Shown here: one piece after another, positions 14,358-22,816 of the stretch
Numbering within the stretch: the first letter of the stretch is position 1
Layout: each line of letters starts with the position of its first letter
Virus record (IMG/VR): IMGVR_UViG_3300021168_000069
Coordinates: 1 to 32,049 of that record
Strand: one strand, 5' to 3'
Origin: a virus
DNA length: 32,049 nucleotides
Program-made: the position numbers and the translations under genes
Notes under the pieces: model-generated
The model's database searches: none
Told to the model about the DNA's origin: nothing
The model's input: the letters and a program-made list of their open reading frames with translations, nothing else

Positions 14358-15986
14358 ATGCCTGGACTGATACCTGAAGCGACTGGACAACCTGGTGGAG
14401 CAGGGTTTGGTGATCCGATTGGGATGGCTAACTCCCTAATGGATTTCCAGAATAAGTCCAATGCGAATAGGAAGTTCCAGGCGGAGTTTATGGCCAACCA
14501 GGCATTGGGGGAGGCTATGGCTCATGCTCCGACTATGGAGGAGGGGCTTGCTCAGGCTAGACAAAATCCGCTGATTGCAGGGTTTGCTCAAGAGGGATTG
14601 AATACTGCGACAGAGATGATTGCGAGGCAGGCTCAGACGAAGATGATTGGAATGAGTACGGCGGCTGCAAAGACGAAGCTGGGGCAGGACTCGTTTCTTA
14701 ATGTGGCTACGGCTGGTTTGCAGGCTGCGGATGACCCCCAAAATTGGAATAAGTATATTGATGGTGCGATGAGTGGAGTTGCTCCAGAAGCGATGGATTT
14801 TGTCAAACCGCGGGTTGATGCAATGAAGGCGGGGATTGCAGCCAAAATTCAAGGACTGAATATGAATGATCCAGCGCAGGCTGCACAGGCAAGGAAGGCC
14901 ATTCAAAGTTTGATAGCTGGTGGGTATGTGAGCGCAGGTGGTGATCGTGACCGCCTAGCAGCAGTTCTGCCTAGCACTGTGGTTGGTCCTGATCAGGTTC
15001 CAAGGTATGTGCCCTCTACGCTTGAGGCAGGGCGTGGTGGATTTACAAGTCCCATCTCTGGAACTTTGCCGCCCACGCAGGCTCCGACGGAAGCTACAAC
15101 ATTCACTAACTCAGCAACTGGAGCTAGTGCTCCGATTGATGTGTCGGGAGTCACTCCTTATCTGGTGAGAGATAGGCAGGGAAATCCGGTCGTCACTACG
15201 GAGGGGAGAAATATTATTGATAAAGATAAGTTTGGGGAGATGGACAAAAATCTTAAAGAGCAGCATAGTGGACCAGAACTGACAGCTTATAATGGTGATA
15301 GAGGAATGCTCAATAGCCTTGGTCAGATGCAATCAGCTGCCGATGATTTGACAGCTCGAGGTGGCTTTACAGTGCCTGGCTTGTTTGGTACGGCTAGAGG
15401 AGCCATCTCGAATGCAATGGAAACTGCTGAGAATGTATTGGGCACGAAATTTACTGGTGATGCAGCACTGCCTGCTAAAGATGCAGATGCTCAGGTTATT
15501 AACAAGTGGGCTCATGCCTTGCCATTTGCTCTGAAAAATGCGCTTGATGGAACGAACGGACGAGGGTTAGGTGTGCTGATGGAGGCTGCTGCGGCCGTGC
15601 CAAGTATGGAAAATACTCCATTGGCTTTTAAGGTATTGACTGCGGGACTGAAGGCGTTAGCTAATTGGGATATTGGAAAGTATGAATTTAAGGAGAAATA
15701 TATAGCGCATCCTGGAAATAGCAGTGGGTCGCTGCTTGGATCGGATGTAGCCTACAATAAGATTGCAACGCCGCTCGCCGAGGCTCAAAAGGAGTTGGCG
15801 AAAGAAGGGATTGTGTTGGATGGAAGTCACATAAAATTTACTGATGACACGCATCTGACGCAGGCTTATCAAAGGGGATTGTTTGGTAAGCCGAAAGATA
15901 ACCCAGATGATCCGGATGGACCAGCGGAAAAAGCAATGGATGACATGTACGACACTATGCATCCAGATCTGAAGCCTAAGAAATAG
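14358..15986 (+). CDS. Large internal virion / ejection protein
   Basis: 542 residues, largely helical and polar, without signal peptide. Early repeats of 'FQNKSNANRKFQAEFMANQALGEA' type (residues 30-55) and 'TEMIARQAQTKMIGM' suggest coiled structure. The centre has a low-complexity linker around residues 215-260 and a conserved-looking 'GLFGTARGAISNAMETAENVLG'. Being between two other ejection-type genes, it probably fills the P22 gp20/gp16 role of forming the DNA-transfer channel; the identity is by position and composition. From about 15000 the gene is more AT-rich than the head genes. Confidence 0.55.
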   Translation: MPGLIPEATGQPGGAGFGDPIGMANSLMDFQNKSNANRKFQAEFMANQALGEAMAHAPTMEEGLAQARQNPLIAGFAQEGLNTATEMIARQAQTKMIGMSTAAAKTKLGQDSFLNVATAGLQAADDPQNWNKYIDGAMSGVAPEAMDFVKPRVDAMKAGIAAKIQGLNMNDPAQAAQARKAIQSLIAGGYVSAGGDRDRLAAVLPSTVVGPDQVPRYVPSTLEAGRGGFTSPISGTLPPTQAPTEATTFTNSATGASAPIDVSGVTPYLVRDRQGNPVVTTEGRNIIDKDKFGEMDKNLKEQHSGPELTAYNGDRGMLNSLGQMQSAADDLTARGGFTVPGLFGTARGAISNAMETAENVLGTKFTGDAALPAKDADAQVINKWAHALPFALKNALDGTNGRGLGVLMEAAAAVPSMENTPLAFKVLTAGLKALANWDIGKYEFKEKYIAHPGNSSGSLLGSDVAYNKIATPLAEAQKELAKEGIVLDGSHIKFTDDTHLTQAYQRGLFGKPKDNPDDPDGPAEKAMDDMYDTMHPDLKPKK

Positions 15987-15993
15987 GTGAGTT

Positions 15994-18297
15994 ATGGCTG
16001 ATAACCAACCACCACTGACTGGGGCAGCCGCATTACGTGCCCAGCTTAAACCACAGGTGCAAGCACCGACACCAGAAGAGCCGCTACAAGGTACTGTTCC
16101 AGGGAGTGCTCCGGCTCCCTTGACTGGAGGGGCAGCATTGCGGGCTGCTGCACCTCCGTTGCCAGGGGCTGCTGTACCGCAAGGTGGCAGTGCTACGCCT
16201 CGAACTTGGGGAGATGTTATAGCGGGTACGCCACATCAGCTTTATCAGGGGGCGATTGAGGGTGGAGCTGGGATGCTAGGACTGCCCGCCATAGCAGAAC
16301 ATGCAATAGGTTCTGGGCTTTCTAAGCTTGGAGTTAATATTCCGGATAATGCGCTGACAAGGTTCCTCGCGCCTCATACGGCGAGCGAGATGCTGGGGGA
16401 GGCGCAGAAAAATATTGGGTATGACCCGACTCAGCCGAAAGATCTTAGTAGCCAGATAATAAGGGGAGCTGGACAAGCGACTGCCACGTTGCCGATGGGC
16501 GAAGCGATGGGAATGACTAGAGCAGCTAATTTAGGTTACACTTATATACCATCGGCTATTGGCGACCTGTGGCACCACTATACTAACACAAGTCCGCTGT
16601 GGGCAAGTTTGCCAGCTGCACTCACTGGAACTGGTTTCATGCGGCTGTGGGGAGAGTCAAGTGCGAGGCAGGCGGCAACTCAGGCTGCAGAGCAGGCGGC
16701 CAAAGAGCAGGCTGAAGCCACTGCGGCTAGACAAGCTCACGACATTGCAGCACCTGATGAACAGCAGTTGCAGAAGGCACAGACTCAGGGAGCGCAGGAA
16801 GTAGCGAAACAATTCAAGAAGGGTTCGCAGACAGATATTGACAAGGCGCACGACATTCAGACTACAGCGGCTGATACACAACTGCAGACTGAGCATACGG
16901 GAGCGGATGCGGACCGAGAGGCTGCTGCGGCTAAGTTGGGGACGTCGAAGACGCTGGAAGAGGGTACGGGGAAGATGCAAGATCAGGCCCGGCAATGGTT
17001 GGGGAGTGAGTTTAAGCCAGCGCTAAACAAGGCTGAAGAGGGGATGTTTTATAAAAATCCTGTAGATCATAGTCAGGGTACGCTGGTTCCGCAGGATGCG
17101 CTTGGCGATGCAACTCATCTTAAAAGCTCTATAGAGCACTCTTATGTGACGGGAGCGGGAATAGAAGGTGAGCCGATCGCGGCAATGTTTAGAAGCAGGC
17201 TGCCAGAAGCAGTTAATGCTAAGCTGGATATGCTGGCTCAAAAGCAGGGATTGCCAGCCGGGCAAGCTCCTCAGTTTACGTTTGCGGATCTGAGGAATAT
17301 TAGGTCGGCCATTGGGGATGCGTTAGGCGACCCGTCAGTGATCTCTGGGATTGGGGTGAAGAAGCTGAATGAGATGTATAGAGGGGTGAATGATGATATA
17401 AGGGCGGCTGTTAGTAAGAGTGCGGGGCAAGAAGGGCTGGATGCGTTCGACAAATTCAATAAGGAGGCGACTCGTCTGTTTGGTGTGGCAGGGACTGTAG
17501 GAGATAATATTGTTACGACGACGAATGTGGGGAAAGAGACTATCACTCCTAAGATGCTGGCGGATAATAAGGGGCTGTGGAATGACAGCACGAAGATAAG
17601 TCAGCTGCGATCGGAGCCGACGCTGGATAAAGGGGTCAATGAGGTGGCAGCGTCCAAACTGAGGGCGGGTGGCAGGGAAGCTGAGACGGCTTATGATAAG
17701 CTGCCAGAGGCTAAGGCGGCGATGTTCGGGCCACATGCGCCAGCTCTGGATGCTATCACGGCTAAGAGAGCGGCGGCTGAGAGTGCGGCTGCTGATGCGA
17801 AGGCGGCTGCCGATGCACAACATCAACAGATGACTGATGCGGCCAAGGAGGGTAAACAGCAAATTATTTCACATGGAGCTAGACTGAGGGACGTGGACAT
17901 TAATGTAAGGGCAAAGACTAAGATTGGATTAAGTCAGGCGGAGGAGAATGCTAAGGCGAAGACACAGCAGTTGACGGCTTGGGCCAAAGAGCTGCAGAGA
18001 AGGGCTACGTCAGTTGGCGGAAGGGAGTTTCCGTTCTGGATTAGGAATATGCCCTCGCTGGCGAGCGGCTATTTGGGAGGACAGCATTTACTGAATGAGT
18101 TTGGAATGCAAATGCCAGACTGGGGTCAGCAGTTAATGAGTGGTGCTGCTGGCCTTGGTATGTATGGAATGACACAGGGAGCGAAAGAACTTTACCAAAA
18201 TCCTCATGCAGTGAGAAATTTGCTTCAAGCCGGGACTGCTTCTGCACCTCCACCAGAGCCTAACAAGCTGGGCTTTGGGGTTGGGCAAAATAAATGA
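15994..18297 (+). CDS. Large Ala-rich ejection protein, gp16-like position
   Basis: 767 residues, the longest product in the window. Two 'PLTGxAALRA' repeats open it (residues 7-50). A Gly/hydrophobic region (70-190, 'YQGAIEGGAGMLGLPAIAEH') is followed by a long Ala/Gln/Lys coiled segment (215-320) and a globular part with 'FTFADLRNIRSAIGDALGD'. A second coil (590-670) precedes a C-terminal hydrophobic stretch 'LASGYLGGQHLLNEFG' / 'GAAGLGMYGM' that could insert in a membrane. This fits a protein ejected with DNA. No peptidoglycan hydrolase motif was found. Its stop overlaps the next start (ATGA). Confidence 0.55.
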   Translation: MADNQPPLTGAAALRAQLKPQVQAPTPEEPLQGTVPGSAPAPLTGGAALRAAAPPLPGAAVPQGGSATPRTWGDVIAGTPHQLYQGAIEGGAGMLGLPAIAEHAIGSGLSKLGVNIPDNALTRFLAPHTASEMLGEAQKNIGYDPTQPKDLSSQIIRGAGQATATLPMGEAMGMTRAANLGYTYIPSAIGDLWHHYTNTSPLWASLPAALTGTGFMRLWGESSARQAATQAAEQAAKEQAEATAARQAHDIAAPDEQQLQKAQTQGAQEVAKQFKKGSQTDIDKAHDIQTTAADTQLQTEHTGADADREAAAAKLGTSKTLEEGTGKMQDQARQWLGSEFKPALNKAEEGMFYKNPVDHSQGTLVPQDALGDATHLKSSIEHSYVTGAGIEGEPIAAMFRSRLPEAVNAKLDMLAQKQGLPAGQAPQFTFADLRNIRSAIGDALGDPSVISGIGVKKLNEMYRGVNDDIRAAVSKSAGQEGLDAFDKFNKEATRLFGVAGTVGDNIVTTTNVGKETITPKMLADNKGLWNDSTKISQLRSEPTLDKGVNEVAASKLRAGGREAETAYDKLPEAKAAMFGPHAPALDAITAKRAAAESAAADAKAAADAQHQQMTDAAKEGKQQIISHGARLRDVDINVRAKTKIGLSQAEENAKAKTQQLTAWAKELQRRATSVGGREFPFWIRNMPSLASGYLGGQHLLNEFGMQMPDWGQQLMSGAAGLGMYGMTQGAKELYQNPHAVRNLLQAGTASAPPPEPNKLGFGVGQNK

Positions 18298-18545
18298 GGC
18301 ACGAGCTTTCGGGCAGGGAACGTGAATGTCTGCTGTGGATTGCACGCGGGAAGACTTATGCAGAGACAGGTGTTATTATTGGGCTTACGTTCCCCTCAGT
18401 CAAGACTTATTTGGATCGTGTCAGATTAAAACTGAATGCAGTTAATTTGCCGCAGGCGGTGGCCATTGCAGTGGCCACAGGTATTCTGCAATATAATGAG
18501 CTTCAGATTGAAGAACATGAGGCGGATCTATCCGAGGTCGGTTAG
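18294..18545 (+). CDS. Solo LuxR-type HTH DNA-binding protein
   Basis: 83 residues consisting almost only of a GerE/LuxR C-terminal helix-turn-helix: 'LSGRERECLLWIARGKTYAE' is the classic L-x-x-R-E-x-x-x-L-x-x-x-A-x-G opening, then 'IGLTFPSVKTYLDRVRLKLNA' is the recognition helix (usual S-x-x-T-V-x-x-H replaced by T-F-P-S-V-K-T-Y), and 'LPQAVAIAVATGIL' the dimer helix. No sensor or receiver domain, so it is probably constitutive or regulated by level. It starts in an ATGA overlap with the last ejection gene, hence is late-expressed, and ends 18 bases inside the convergent DUF3987 gene. It could set late transcription or act on host LuxR-type promoters. Confidence 0.85.
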   Translation: MRHELSGRERECLLWIARGKTYAETGVIIGLTFPSVKTYLDRVRLKLNAVNLPQAVAIAVATGILQYNELQIEEHEADLSEVG

Positions 18546-19715
18546 AGTCTTGCCTGTGACACGCCAAGTCTTATCGTCTTTCTGGACGATGATTTCACGC
18601 ACCACCAAATTCTGGATTATGTAGGGGATGACCTGAGGCTTGACCCTCTCGCTCAGCCAGGTGTGGAGGAAGGCAGTCGTTATAGGCTGACCGGCGCTCA
18701 TTTTGACGAGGATGGCGGCGTGAAGCTTTCTGATGACGCGGATCTCTGACTCGCCCTTGGCGCTGTTGAAGGCGTTGGGCATCACATCCTCGACCTCCAG
18801 CAGCCATTGGAGGGCGCGCTCTACATGAGAAAGCTGAATTGACATGGATGGACTCTCACTCATTGATGCTATCATGGACAGTTTCATTACAAATTGGCTG
18901 CGCGACGTATTATAGTTTTTTAAGTCCTCGTGAAGGGGACGAGGCGGCCCGCCAGCAAGATGCCACTTGGTCAGATAATCTTTGGCTCCTTGGGACCACT
19001 CCATCTCCCCGCAAATCAGACTGATTTCGCTGAGACGTTCGCATATCTCCGCCTGAAGAGCCATGTTGATTGTGGGTGAGTTGAAGGGGGAAATTCTGTC
19101 AGCTACCTCGTTCCATACAAGGATGGAGCGTCGAAGGAAACCCTGGTCCTGAGCATCCTTCATCAGGATTTTCTCTAAAAGGGCGGGCTGGTAGCCGAAG
19201 AGGGCTGTTATGAGAGGATAGTCAATTCTTGTCTCCCCACTCTTTCGCCGCCACTCTTTGAAGTGCGGAGGGGCATCATAGATTGTGGTGAGGAATGCGA
19301 GGATGTCAGCCTCGAACTTTGAGAAAGAGTTAGAGAACTCCTCGATGGGAAGCAGCAGACAGTGATATTTGAATTGGGTTAGGGTATGGATTTGGGAGGC
19401 GTTGTTGAGTGCGTCGAAGAGGGCTGCCTTCGTGGAGTCGTTCGCCCCGGAATAGAAGGCGGGTGCGCCAAGCTCGTTGCGGGTCATGTCCCACAGGTCG
19501 CGGACTACGTTGATTACGCTCTTACCGCTGCCGGGAGGGCCGACTAACATCACGTAGAGATTTGCATAGTTAGTGTCTCGACCTGAGATTGCTTTGATGC
19601 GGCGCTCCATTGCACCGGCGACCATAGTGATGGCGCACCACTTACGATAAAGAGTGCATGATTGCATACCTTCAGTGTATGCCATAAATTGATTGACCAA
19701 GTCCCCAGATGGCAC
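18528..19715 (-). CDS. DUF3987-type P-loop ATPase (putative replicative helicase/primase-associated)
   Basis: 395 residues from a GTG start. Walker A is 'VGPPGSGKS' (58-66); a Walker B-like strand is LLLPIEEF (120-127); 'GYQPALLEKIL' and 'QGFLRRSILVWNE' follow in the order known for DUF3987 ATPases. These proteins occur in phage replication modules, often fused to primase-polymerase domains; here no primase domain is present. An unwinding role next to the polymerase is inferred. The start is 6 nt past the polymerase stop; AGG lies about 10 nt upstream. It is the last gene of the left-going operon and its 3' end overlaps the LuxR-type gene. Confidence 0.7.
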   Translation of the reverse strand: MPSGDLVNQFMAYTEGMQSCTLYRKWCAITMVAGAMERRIKAISGRDTNYANLYVMLVGPPGSGKSVINVVRDLWDMTRNELGAPAFYSGANDSTKAALFDALNNASQIHTLTQFKYHCLLLPIEEFSNSFSKFEADILAFLTTIYDAPPHFKEWRRKSGETRIDYPLITALFGYQPALLEKILMKDAQDQGFLRRSILVWNEVADRISPFNSPTINMALQAEICERLSEISLICGEMEWSQGAKDYLTKWHLAGGPPRPLHEDLKNYNTSRSQFVMKLSMIASMSESPSMSIQLSHVERALQWLLEVEDVMPNAFNSAKGESEIRVIRKLHAAILVKMSAGQPITTAFLHTWLSERVKPQVIPYIIQNLVVREIIVQKDDKTWRVTGKTLTDLG

Positions 19716-19721
19716 GACAAC

Positions 19722-21260
19722 TCATCCTCCCATCAGTCGCTCCAGGCCTTTCGGCCTGGAGCGCCTGTCTTGTGTTCCCCTCCTCCACTTCATTAGTCCG
19801 GCCGGATTGTTTTCCGACTCAGGTGCCCAATTCCATCCTACTTTAGCAGCCCCCGGCGCCATATAAGCTCGTAGACTCTTCGAGTCTACGAGCTTAATGT
19901 CGCCTAACAAATCTAAGACGATAGTGACTATTTCGTCAATGTCGTCGTCTTCGCGAAACTGGAATGTGATGGAGTCGTGTGTCTGTGCCAATAGCTGGAT
20001 ACGGTTTTGGAGAGTTGCCCATACCTTCCAGAGCCACAAATTAGTCCTGTCGGCAGTCATTGATTGGGGAACGAATGCGATCGCCTCCCGCAGGGTCGCA
20101 TCGCTCCGCTGATCTCCGAAGAAGTCACGCTGTCTTCCAAACGGAGTTGTTATAGAGCCTTTTGTCTGGAGCCGGTCAGCTATCCAGTTCCAGTATTGGC
20201 GAAGTGCGGGATAGGCTGGCCTGATATTGTCGTGGCTACTGCCACGACAATATCTAGCCTGGAACTCCGCACATACCTTGATGGGGAGCTTTAGCACGCG
20301 GCTCATTGTCCAGGCGGTGCCGTTGTAGTTGGTGAGATGGCCTCCTCGCTTGGCCAAATCCCGCATAGTCCAGTCGCGGTAGACGGGGATGCGTTCAGCC
20401 AGCTGACGGCAACCAGCGGGATCGGCTGGCCAAGGCTGATCTGGCCATATAAGTCTGCAGTTGTTGGTGTGGAAGTCCCCCGACTCGCAAGAATCCAGGA
20501 GAGACCAATCCCCAAACAGGCAACCACAGATGAAACCCACGTCACGCGCCTCAACCTGTTCGAGGTCAATTGAGCAGAGCTTCCAGCCTGGATCTGAGAT
20601 AAAGACCCGTCTAAGTTCAGGAGCAATATTCTGAGCGTTGCCTCCCGTTCCGAGGACGGAAGTTGACGAAGATAATCGACCAGTCTCCGTACCGCCAATA
20701 TTGTAGCTCGTTCGGTGTCGTCCATCTTCGTCTATCTCCTCCGTCAAAACATCCAACTGCTTGTAGAAGTCGCGGCATGAAAGGATAAGAGAGACCAGCG
20801 GACGAGCATACATATACTCATCTATCTTCTCCAGGGCCTCCCGATTAACCGACAGCCGTCTTTCGCCTTTGAAGGAGAGCCAGATCTCTGGGATTTTCAT
20901 AGTCTTATAGAAGAACTCGGACAGCTGGGTGTGAGAGCGGGGGTTGAGACTCTTGCCCCAGATAGGCTGAGCTAGCTCGTCCAGCACCATGCGGGACTCT
21001 TGCACCTTCTTTTTAACTTGAAGCTCCATACGGTGCCGATCCAGTCCATCGACGAGGAAGCCGTGAAGAGCCATCTCCAGGAGAGGAGCTTGAAGCGCCC
21101 GCTCAAAGGAGTAGATGGGCTCTGCTCCGCCCGGATGCTCCCGATTAATATTCTCAAGGATCTCCAGGGTGAGCATGGAGTCGAGCGCACAATAGGTCTG
21201 ATGCTGCTCCTCAATATTCAGTTTGCCAGGTTCTATTGCGGCTGTCTGGATAATTGGCAT
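19722..21260 (-). CDS. Family A DNA polymerase, polymerase-domain half of a split gene
   Basis: 512 residues. Residues 23-27 (YCALD) are exonuclease motif III (YxxxD); motifs I and II are on the ORF upstream (21650-22816). Polymerase motifs: 'TETGRLSSS' (191-199), motif A 'CSIDLEQVEARD' with catalytic D232, motif B R300...K304...Y312, motif C HDS (428-430). Odd points: HDS where Pol I has HDE, Y-N-G instead of Y-G in motif B, and His at the E. coli F762 position. The ATG at 21260 follows the DUF1937 stop by 7 nt with no good SD, so translation is probably coupled. With the upstream ORF it would rebuild one exonuclease-polymerase. Three coding hairpins fall in loops or the tail. Confidence 0.88.
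   Translation of the reverse strand: MPIIQTAAIEPGKLNIEEQHQTYCALDSMLTLEILENINREHPGGAEPIYSFERALQAPLLEMALHGFLVDGLDRHRMELQVKKKVQESRMVLDELAQPIWGKSLNPRSHTQLSEFFYKTMKIPEIWLSFKGERRLSVNREALEKIDEYMYARPLVSLILSCRDFYKQLDVLTEEIDEDGRHRTSYNIGGTETGRLSSSTSVLGTGGNAQNIAPELRRVFISDPGWKLCSIDLEQVEARDVGFICGCLFGDWSLLDSCESGDFHTNNCRLIWPDQPWPADPAGCRQLAERIPVYRDWTMRDLAKRGGHLTNYNGTAWTMSRVLKLPIKVCAEFQARYCRGSSHDNIRPAYPALRQYWNWIADRLQTKGSITTPFGRQRDFFGDQRSDATLREAIAFVPQSMTADRTNLWLWKVWATLQNRIQLLAQTHDSITFQFREDDDIDEIVTIVLDLLGDIKLVDSKSLRAYMAPGAAKVGWNWAPESENNPAGLMKWRRGTQDRRSRPKGLERLMGG
19738..19763 (-). repeat. Perfect 11-bp coding hairpin, GAAA loop on the sense strand
   Basis: Arms 19738-19748 and 19753-19763. It encodes residues 500-508 of the polymerase, its C-terminal tail. 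The sense-strand loop is a GNRA-type GAAA. Confidence 0.9.
19864..19896 (-). repeat. Perfect 15-bp coding hairpin, GAA loop on the sense strand
   Basis: Arms 19864-19878 and 19882-19896; polymerase residues 455-466, after motif C. Confidence 0.95.
20223..20254 (-). repeat. Perfect 14-bp coding hairpin, 4-nt loop
   Basis: Arms 20223-20236 and 20241-20254 (loop TACT on +). It encodes polymerase residues 336-346, between motifs B and C; outer bases 20213-20217 and 20256-20260 could extend the pairing. Confidence 0.93.
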
Positions 21261-21267
21261 TAAAATC

Positions 21268-21657
21268 TCAGATCATGCGAGTCCATACGAGGTTTACTTC
21301 AGTCCCTTGATAGATTGGCGGATCGAGTGCCCAGACAGGGACTCCTTTGTCTCTGCTAAAATTAAGCTCGCTCCTGACTCCTTTTGAGTCAGCCCAATTT
21401 GTAAGACATAGGAGAATTACTCCTCTAGATGGGAGTATCATATTGTAGTTATGTTCATTCCAGAAGGCTGCATTAGTTGGCATATTAAACACTTGGGCTA
21501 CCATATGATAATGGACTATTGGAGAGTATATGGTGAGCTTGGCTCGCGTCAAAACAGAGACAGCATTCAAGTGTTGCTGGTAACGCTCCTCTATGTTGTC
21601 GGAGTATGGACCGGCCATATACCAGTAGCCATCTCCGGGTGTTGGCTGATCATTCAT
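21268..21657 (-). CDS. DUF1937 protein nested between the two polymerase halves
   Basis: 129 residues. 'YMAGPYSDNIEERYQQHLNA' has the AGPYS-x(n)-R-x-x-x-x-N opening of the DUF1937 group, followed by 'IYSPIVHYH', 'FWNEHNYNMI' and 'GVRSELNFSRDKGVPVWAL'. These proteins resemble nucleoside 2-deoxyribosyltransferases, which make or break N-glycosidic bonds of nucleosides; the activity of DUF1937 itself is not established to my knowledge. Its SD (AAAGGAG) and ATG lie inside the last codons of the UDG-exonuclease ORF (8-base overlap), and its stop is 7 nt before the polymerase ATG. It thus interrupts the polymerase between exonuclease motifs II and III. Confidence 0.75.
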   Translation of the reverse strand: MNDQPTPGDGYWYMAGPYSDNIEERYQQHLNAVSVLTRAKLTIYSPIVHYHMVAQVFNMPTNAAFWNEHNYNMILPSRGVILLCLTNWADSKGVRSELNFSRDKGVPVWALDPPIYQGTEVNLVWTRMI

Positions 21658-22816
21658 CTAATTTTTCTCCTTTGACTTTGGTTGTGCGGTGTCGGCCAAG
21701 CAGTTTCCAGCTGGCCTCATTGGTGTAGATGGAGCCAAGGAAACCGAGACTCTTCTGCACTTCGGGGTAGAGGGAATGGTGCAGGAGCATAGTGTCTTCG
21801 CGCGCATTGCGCAGGTTGAAGCCCATGCGGATTAGATACTGCATGTCATACATACCGTTCTGGAAGAGGAGTGGGCGGCCACCCGTTAAGAGTTCATGGA
21901 CATAGAACCAGGCAGTCATTTCTTCTTCTATTGTTGGCCAGTAGTTGCGGGTACCGTCTTTAGATCGGAAAGGGATTGTGAGGGCGGAGGTAGGTGAGTC
22001 TGCGAAACTGATACAGGTGATTAAAGGGCCTGCTGTTTCACAATCCACTCCAAGCATGGCTGTTAAGCTGTTTTTAGATTGGAGGTACCACTCTCTTATC
22101 TCTGAGATGGTGGGGTTGATAAGGACTTGTCGAGTAGGCCGGACAACGTCAGGCCGCTCGGACTCTCGCCAAGCCTTGATGAAGTCGGCCATGCAGATAA
22201 TGCGCCACTCTCGTCTCCCTCTCCCAGGTAAGACGGCGGAGGGGTGATAGGTAGGGAGAACTTTCACTCCCGGAGCAACCCCTCCTGACGAACCCACTGT
22301 CGCAGTGCCACGGACATTGCTAATGTCAGTTCTTCCAAGGAGGGCCCAGGTCGCGATAGCTCCAGCCGCCACGATACAGACTGGTCTGGCTTGTTCAATT
22401 TCGGCTCGGAGACGGTCAAGCTCACCCAGATACTGCGGCTTGAGGTAGGCAAGCCTCCCTCTTCCGAGTGGGGGAATTGCAGGATAGTCATCTGGAAGCT
22501 CCTTCTTTGAACAGAGGAGGAAGTCAAAGTCGTTGTTTGGCGGACGGAGGGCGGCCACGTTGGTAAAGGCAATCCCGGCCTCTTTGGCCCACACGTTCCG
22601 CATCTGGTGCCATCCAGAGCGCCCAAGTGCAAAGCGGAAGTCAGCCGTATAACGGTTATTCGGGATGGTCTCGATCAGGATGCGGGATAGCTCGGCTCCG
22701 GCTACCCCGCAGAATGGGATGCCGCCGGATTGCTCCTCGGACTCACCCCACGCCTCGCCAACCACGACAAGTCGTGGTTGGCGAGAACCAGCCCATCCGA
22801 CAAACGGAGGCCTCAT
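21650..22816 (-). CDS. UDG-like domain fused to 3'-5' exonuclease motifs I-II of the split polymerase
   Basis: 388 residues. Residues 16-210 are a uracil-DNA glycosylase superfamily domain of the family 4/5 type: 'VVVGEAWGE' and 'GGIPFCGVAG' (motif 1), 'FTNVAALRPP' (85-93), and 'TYHPSAVL' (189-196, motif 3). The N-terminal CxxC pair of family 4 Fe-S enzymes is absent. From about 230 begins a DnaQ-like exonuclease: motif I D258-C-E260, motif II N320...D324. The frame stops at 388, before motif III, which is on the polymerase ORF. UDG-like N-termini are known on some phage family A polymerases, e.g. SPO1. The ATG lies inside the 19-bp hairpin at 22813-22853 and lacks a clear SD. Confidence 0.82.
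   Translation of the reverse strand: MRPPFVGWAGSRQPRLVVVGEAWGESEEQSGGIPFCGVAGAELSRILIETIPNNRYTADFRFALGRSGWHQMRNVWAKEAGIAFTNVAALRPPNNDFDFLLCSKKELPDDYPAIPPLGRGRLAYLKPQYLGELDRLRAEIEQARPVCIVAAGAIATWALLGRTDISNVRGTATVGSSGGVAPGVKVLPTYHPSAVLPGRGRREWRIICMADFIKAWRESERPDVVRPTRQVLINPTISEIREWYLQSKNSLTAMLGVDCETAGPLITCISFADSPTSALTIPFRSKDGTRNYWPTIEEEMTAWFYVHELLTGGRPLLFQNGMYDMQYLIRMGFNLRNAREDTMLLHHSLYPEVQKSLGFLGSIYTNEASWKLLGRHRTTKVKGEKLDE
22754..22785 (-). repeat. Perfect 14-bp coding hairpin, 4-nt loop
   Basis: Arms 22754-22767 and 22772-22785 (loop CAAG on +). It encodes residues 11-21 of the UDG-exonuclease protein, at the entry of its first strand. Confidence 0.94.

Noticed and set aside
20303-20725. 140-codon alternative ORF inside the polymerase gene
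   Set aside because: It is a frame shadow of the conserved polymerase motifs on the same strand and has no SD.
21268-21657. Intron or intein interrupting the polymerase
   Set aside because: The insert encodes DUF1937 rather than a homing nuclease, has its own SD and stop, and lacks intein end residues; no group I core could be recognised by eye. RNA splicing is left as a test, not a claim.
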